Source: Psychroserpens mesophilus
Lineage (GTDB): Bacteria > Bacteroidota > Bacteroidia > Flavobacteriales > Flavobacteriaceae
Assembly: GCF_000826645.1 (NCBI RefSeq)
Contig: NZ_JXJP01000020.1
Span: 310,001-374,000, forward strand
DNA: 64,000 nucleotides
Reading direction: 5' to 3'
In this document: positions 60,873 to 64,000 of the stretch, piece by piece
Position numbering within the stretch: the stretch's first letter is position 1
Layout: every line of letters begins with the position of its first letter
The notes under the pieces: model-generated
Told to the model about the DNA's origin: nothing
Seen by the model: the letters and a program-made list of their open reading frames with translations, nothing else
Databases searched by the model: none
Position numbers and translations under genes: made by a program

Positions 60873-63782
60873 ATGAAAGCATATATTCTAGTCTTCCTCT
60901 TGGTGTTTATGATGCCTGGAGAAATAACATCTCAAAGCTTACGTAGTGATGAGATTAAAGATTTAATTCAGCTCTATAAAACAGATGTTCGTGGTCCTTA
61001 CAAGGATATTCGTTGGTTTTGTACCGACGGAAGTGTTCGTCAGCCAAAAGATCCTTGTCCTGATAATATTGGTATAGGTGTTCAACATGCGCGATACAAA
61101 GATGCTGTAATAAATTTAGGGAAAACCAACCATATTTATTTAGGTCAAATTCTAACAGCGACACCAAAGGAAGTGTTTTGGGATGAAGCTCACAATCAGT
61201 CACGCTTAAAGCAATATCAAATCGATAAATATTTAAGAACCGTTGATGATGGTTGGATCAATCGCAAAGGTCAGTATTACCGAGGTTCTGTACAATCTGA
61301 AGATGAAGAGGCCTGGGGAATTGACTTTTACAAATGGTTGCTTTCTAACGATAGTATGGTTAAAAAACACTATTTCTTAATTCGTCAGTCGCTAAAAGAT
61401 ATTCCTCATAGTGGTGATGATAATGTCGCACAACTCATGCGTAGTCAATCGAAAGTAATTTCTGATCTGATTCCGGAGTTTATGGACTTGCGAGTAAAGA
61501 TTCATAGTTTGCCTGAAGTTTCAGATATTCAAAAAGTGAAAGCGTTCAAGCAAGAAAAAGCGTTTAAAATTTCTGAAGCCAACAGCAAGAAAATTGATGA
61601 GCTACTAGGTACGATGGCAACCTTTTTTAAGCCGGTTGATATTGAAGCTCTTAAAAAATTCACGACTAAAATTAGCACAACAGCTATTGGTAAAAACATC
61701 AATGCGTATATCGCTTCTAATACAAATTCATCTGATGCTGCGCAACTTATTACAGAAACCTCGCAATTGTTATATGATGTTCGTTTGGCTATTCTGAATG
61801 AAAACAGCGGACAAGCAAGATTACAGTTATTTGATTTATCACTGAAGCTGGAAGACATTGTCTTTAAAAATGCACAATTTTGGAATACACCTACAGTTGA
61901 CGATTTACTGAATAAGATTTGCTATCTAGGTTTGGCTACAGCAGGTGCAGGTTATATTGAACTCAACGAATGGGAACAACTTAATCTGACGCGTACGCCT
62001 TCAACAGAAAACACGATGACGCTCGAAGACCTGACGTCAGTTTTAGAAAGTGCTAGGCGAGAAGTAGAGTGGAGTTCTTCTATGGTTAAAGCTATTTACC
62101 AAGATATAGTCGATGAATACGCAGCTTTTGAACCTTTATCACATGGCTTTATTGATGATAAAATTAGAGGTTCTGTCGCACTTCATTTAGGCAAAGCGGT
62201 AAGCGATTTAGGCGATTTTATTGCTGAAGAATCGGCATTAACCAATAAGGTTTTAGATCTTCCGAATCAAAGTGGTTTTAGAGGATTAAATCCAGGTTAT
62301 GCTTTTGGTGAACTGGTTGTGGTTACAGGTTCGCCTGATGCCATCGAAGTGTCTTCAAATAAGATTTACGTTTTTCAGCGTTCTCCAGCCGATTTAAAAC
62401 CTGTAGCTGGTATTGCAACAGTTTCAGAAGGCAATATGGTCTCTCATGTGCAATTACTAGCTCGTAATTTAGGAATTCCAAATGCAGCTTTGTCTGACGA
62501 TAACTTACAAAGTCTGGTGAAATATCACGGAAAGCAGGTATTTTATGCCGTATCAAATAAAGGTAATGTCATCATCAAAGAAGCTAAAGACATGACCGAA
62601 ACCGAACGCTTATTGTTTGCTAAAAAAGAGCGTAATGCTGAAAAGATTGCTGTGCCAATTGAAAACCTTCGTATTGCTGAGACCAGTATTCTAAACCTGA
62701 GAGATGTTGATGCGACTGATTCAGGACGACTTTGCGGTCCAAAAGCTGCGAATTTAGGACAATTGAAAACGATGTTTCCAGACAAGGTTGTTGAAGGACT
62801 TGTGATTCCTTTTGGCATATTTAAAAGCCATATGGATCAGCAAATGCCAAATAAAAATCAAACCTATTGGGAGTTTTTAAATGCCATGTTTGCAAAAGCC
62901 GAACAGATGGCTCAAGATAATACGGATGAGGTTATTGAAGCCTATCAGTTAGAACAATTGAAAATCTTACGTGAGGCGATTAAAGACATGCCAATGCAGG
63001 ATTCGTTTATCAGCGAATTAGAAGCAGATTTTAAATCTATTCTAGGACAAGAAATCGGTGAAATTCCAGTGTTTTTACGTAGTGATACCAACATGGAAGA
63101 TTTGAAAGATTTTACAGGTGCAGGTCTCAATCTGACCTTGTTTAATGTTGCCGATAAAACCAAAATTATTGATGGTATAAAAGCAGTTTGGGCATCACCT
63201 TACACTGAACGCAGTTTTAAATGGCGCCAGAAATATCTATTAAATCCTGAGAATGTATTTCCTTCAATTTTGGTAATTCCTAGTGTAGATGTTGATTATT
63301 CGGGTGTGTTAATTACAAAAGGCATCAGTAACGGAAACGAAAATGATTTGACCGTTGCTTTTAGTCGAGGTGCAGGAGGTGCTGTCGATGGTCAATCGGC
63401 TGAAACGTATTTAATCAAGAATAATGGTGGTTTTCAGTTTTTAGCGCCTGCCAGAGAGCACTTGTATACTAGTTTACCGCAATCAGGAGGAACTTTAAAA
63501 AAGTCCGCAACCTTCAACGAGTTTGTTTTAAGCACACAAAATATTAATGAGATCAGAGCTTTGGCACATACCATTCGAGAAACGCTTCCAAAGGAAACCA
63601 ACTCCGATTATGAAGGCGCATATGATGTAGAATTAGGCTTTCAGAATGATAAACTCTGGCTATTTCAAATTAGACCTTTTGTTGAAAATAAAAAAGCTTT
63701 AAGTTCAACCTATCTCGAATCCATTACACCAACCATTGATAACAACAAAGCGATTTCACTATCGAAAGCTATAAAAAACTAA
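60873..63782 (+). CDS. Exported PEP-synthase/PPDK-like protein
   Basis: A 969-residue protein with a signal-peptide-like N-terminus (residues 1-20, ILVFLLVFMMPGEITSQS). Residues 30-440 are helical and not recognised. Residues 470-560 are the PEP-utilising mobile domain with phosphohistidine His525 (GNMVSHVQLLARNLGIPNA). Residues 610-945 are the PEP/pyruvate-binding ATP-grasp domain (CGPKAANLGQLK, VFLRSDTNMEDL). The order is opposite to PPDK/PpsA, where the ATP-grasp comes first. The C-terminal PEP barrel is absent. Export is odd for an ATP-dependent enzyme, because ATP is scarce outside the cytoplasm. A small exported protein gene follows 3 bp later. Confidence 0.82.
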   Translation: MKAYILVFLLVFMMPGEITSQSLRSDEIKDLIQLYKTDVRGPYKDIRWFCTDGSVRQPKDPCPDNIGIGVQHARYKDAVINLGKTNHIYLGQILTATPKEVFWDEAHNQSRLKQYQIDKYLRTVDDGWINRKGQYYRGSVQSEDEEAWGIDFYKWLLSNDSMVKKHYFLIRQSLKDIPHSGDDNVAQLMRSQSKVISDLIPEFMDLRVKIHSLPEVSDIQKVKAFKQEKAFKISEANSKKIDELLGTMATFFKPVDIEALKKFTTKISTTAIGKNINAYIASNTNSSDAAQLITETSQLLYDVRLAILNENSGQARLQLFDLSLKLEDIVFKNAQFWNTPTVDDLLNKICYLGLATAGAGYIELNEWEQLNLTRTPSTENTMTLEDLTSVLESARREVEWSSSMVKAIYQDIVDEYAAFEPLSHGFIDDKIRGSVALHLGKAVSDLGDFIAEESALTNKVLDLPNQSGFRGLNPGYAFGELVVVTGSPDAIEVSSNKIYVFQRSPADLKPVAGIATVSEGNMVSHVQLLARNLGIPNAALSDDNLQSLVKYHGKQVFYAVSNKGNVIIKEAKDMTETERLLFAKKERNAEKIAVPIENLRIAETSILNLRDVDATDSGRLCGPKAANLGQLKTMFPDKVVEGLVIPFGIFKSHMDQQMPNKNQTYWEFLNAMFAKAEQMAQDNTDEVIEAYQLEQLKILREAIKDMPMQDSFISELEADFKSILGQEIGEIPVFLRSDTNMEDLKDFTGAGLNLTLFNVADKTKIIDGIKAVWASPYTERSFKWRQKYLLNPENVFPSILVIPSVDVDYSGVLITKGISNGNENDLTVAFSRGAGGAVDGQSAETYLIKNNGGFQFLAPAREHLYTSLPQSGGTLKKSATFNEFVLSTQNINEIRALAHTIRETLPKETNSDYEGAYDVELGFQNDKLWLFQIRPFVENKKALSSTYLESITPTIDNNKAISLSKAIKN

Positions 63783-63785
63783 GTT

Positions 63786-64000
63786 ATGAAAAGAATTGTA
63801 ACCCTTGTCGTATTGCTGCTTGTATCTTCAACATTCATTTCCTTTAAGTATTATCCAATTGATGGTTATGAGCATACAGGAATTAAACGATTAAAGCGAT
63901 TGGAACTCATTAAAAGTGGTGCGTTGAAAGATGCTACTAAACTTCCGGAAGGTGCTATGAAATCTTATATGGATATTGAACTCAATCTAACCTCAAGATC
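63786..64000 (+). CDS. Exported protein, truncated at the window edge
   Basis: ATG 63786 opens a frame of 71 complete codons to the end of the window. A signal peptide is likely (MKRIVTLVVLLLVSSTFISF), followed by YYPIDGYEHTGIKRLKRLEL and a basic-helical stretch. Too little is visible for a family call. It starts 3 bp after the exported PEP-synthase-like gene, so the two are co-transcribed and perhaps work in the same compartment. Confidence 0.6.
   Translation, partial: MKRIVTLVVLLLVSSTFISFKYYPIDGYEHTGIKRLKRLELIKSGALKDATKLPEGAMKSYMDIELNLTSR

Noticed and set aside
1-64000. tRNA, rRNA, tmRNA and other standard RNA genes
   Set aside because: I looked through all gaps for cloverleaf or known conserved segments and found none that I can support by eye.

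Overview
The window looks like chromosomal DNA from a marine-type Flavobacteriaceae (Bacteroidota). The evidence is an AT-rich, gene-dense sequence, few Shine-Dalgarno sequences, promoters of the flavobacterial TTG / TAnnTTTG type, two proteins with type IX secretion (T9SS) C-terminal sorting domains, and families typical of the group (DUF6090 pairs, DUF6952 beside thioredoxin and peroxiredoxin, LytTR two-component pairs, CsbD). I see no rRNA, tRNA, CRISPR array, insertion sequence or phage structural module. The species cannot be told from the sequence alone.

Layout. 1-4.6 kb: end of a DUF2007 gene, a candidate small RNA, then an oxidative-stress block (katG, an ankyrin protein, and a convergent peroxiredoxin-thioredoxin-DUF6952 operon). 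4.7-9.7 kb: NhaC antiporter, a PLP-dependent sulfur amino acid lyase divergent from an Lrp/AsnC regulator, a CPBP membrane protein and a PAS-LuxR regulator. 9.9-16.4 kb: lpdA, two tandem DUF6090 genes, DUF2721, a GYF_2 protein, a LytTR/LytS two-component pair and a short TolQ-like protein. 16.6-25 kb: ECF sigma factor with a 58-residue partner, MscS-like channel, DEAD-box helicase, pabB, a sigma-like protein, tilS and adenine deaminase. 25-31.4 kb: YheT hydrolase, two T9SS cargo proteins with beta-propeller repeats, SLC13 transporter. 31.6-36.1 kb: a tight four-gene cassette (unsecreted amidase, lipoprotein, small protein, membrane-inserted amidohydrolase), then comM. 36.1-45.2 kb: a TolB/TPR membrane protein, a DUF2891-Nramp-like-pxpABC (5-oxoprolinase) run, and a membrane/histidine-kinase module lacking a response regulator. 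45.2-51.5 kb: rluA-type synthase, panB, sdaA, a collagen-like lipoprotein, dnaK and csbD. 51.6-64 kb: rRNA methyltransferase, zinc alcohol dehydrogenase, a NYN/LOTUS gene flanked by two tiny lysine-rich ORFs, about 1 kb of repeats, Bcr/CflA exporter, ABC exporter, DinB, GNAT, an exported PEP-synthase-like protein and the start of another exported protein.

The most notable signals are: (1) the four-gene amidase cassette at 31.6-34.6 kb; (2) an Nramp homologue lacking the usual metal-ligand motifs, overlapping a DUF2891 gene and leading into pxpABC; (3) an approximately 190-bp repeat bounded by two conserved hairpins, with three recognisable copies; (4) an exported PEP-synthase-like protein; (5) four convergent gene pairs that share exactly the same 4-bp stop-codon overlap. 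All functional ideas for these are inference.
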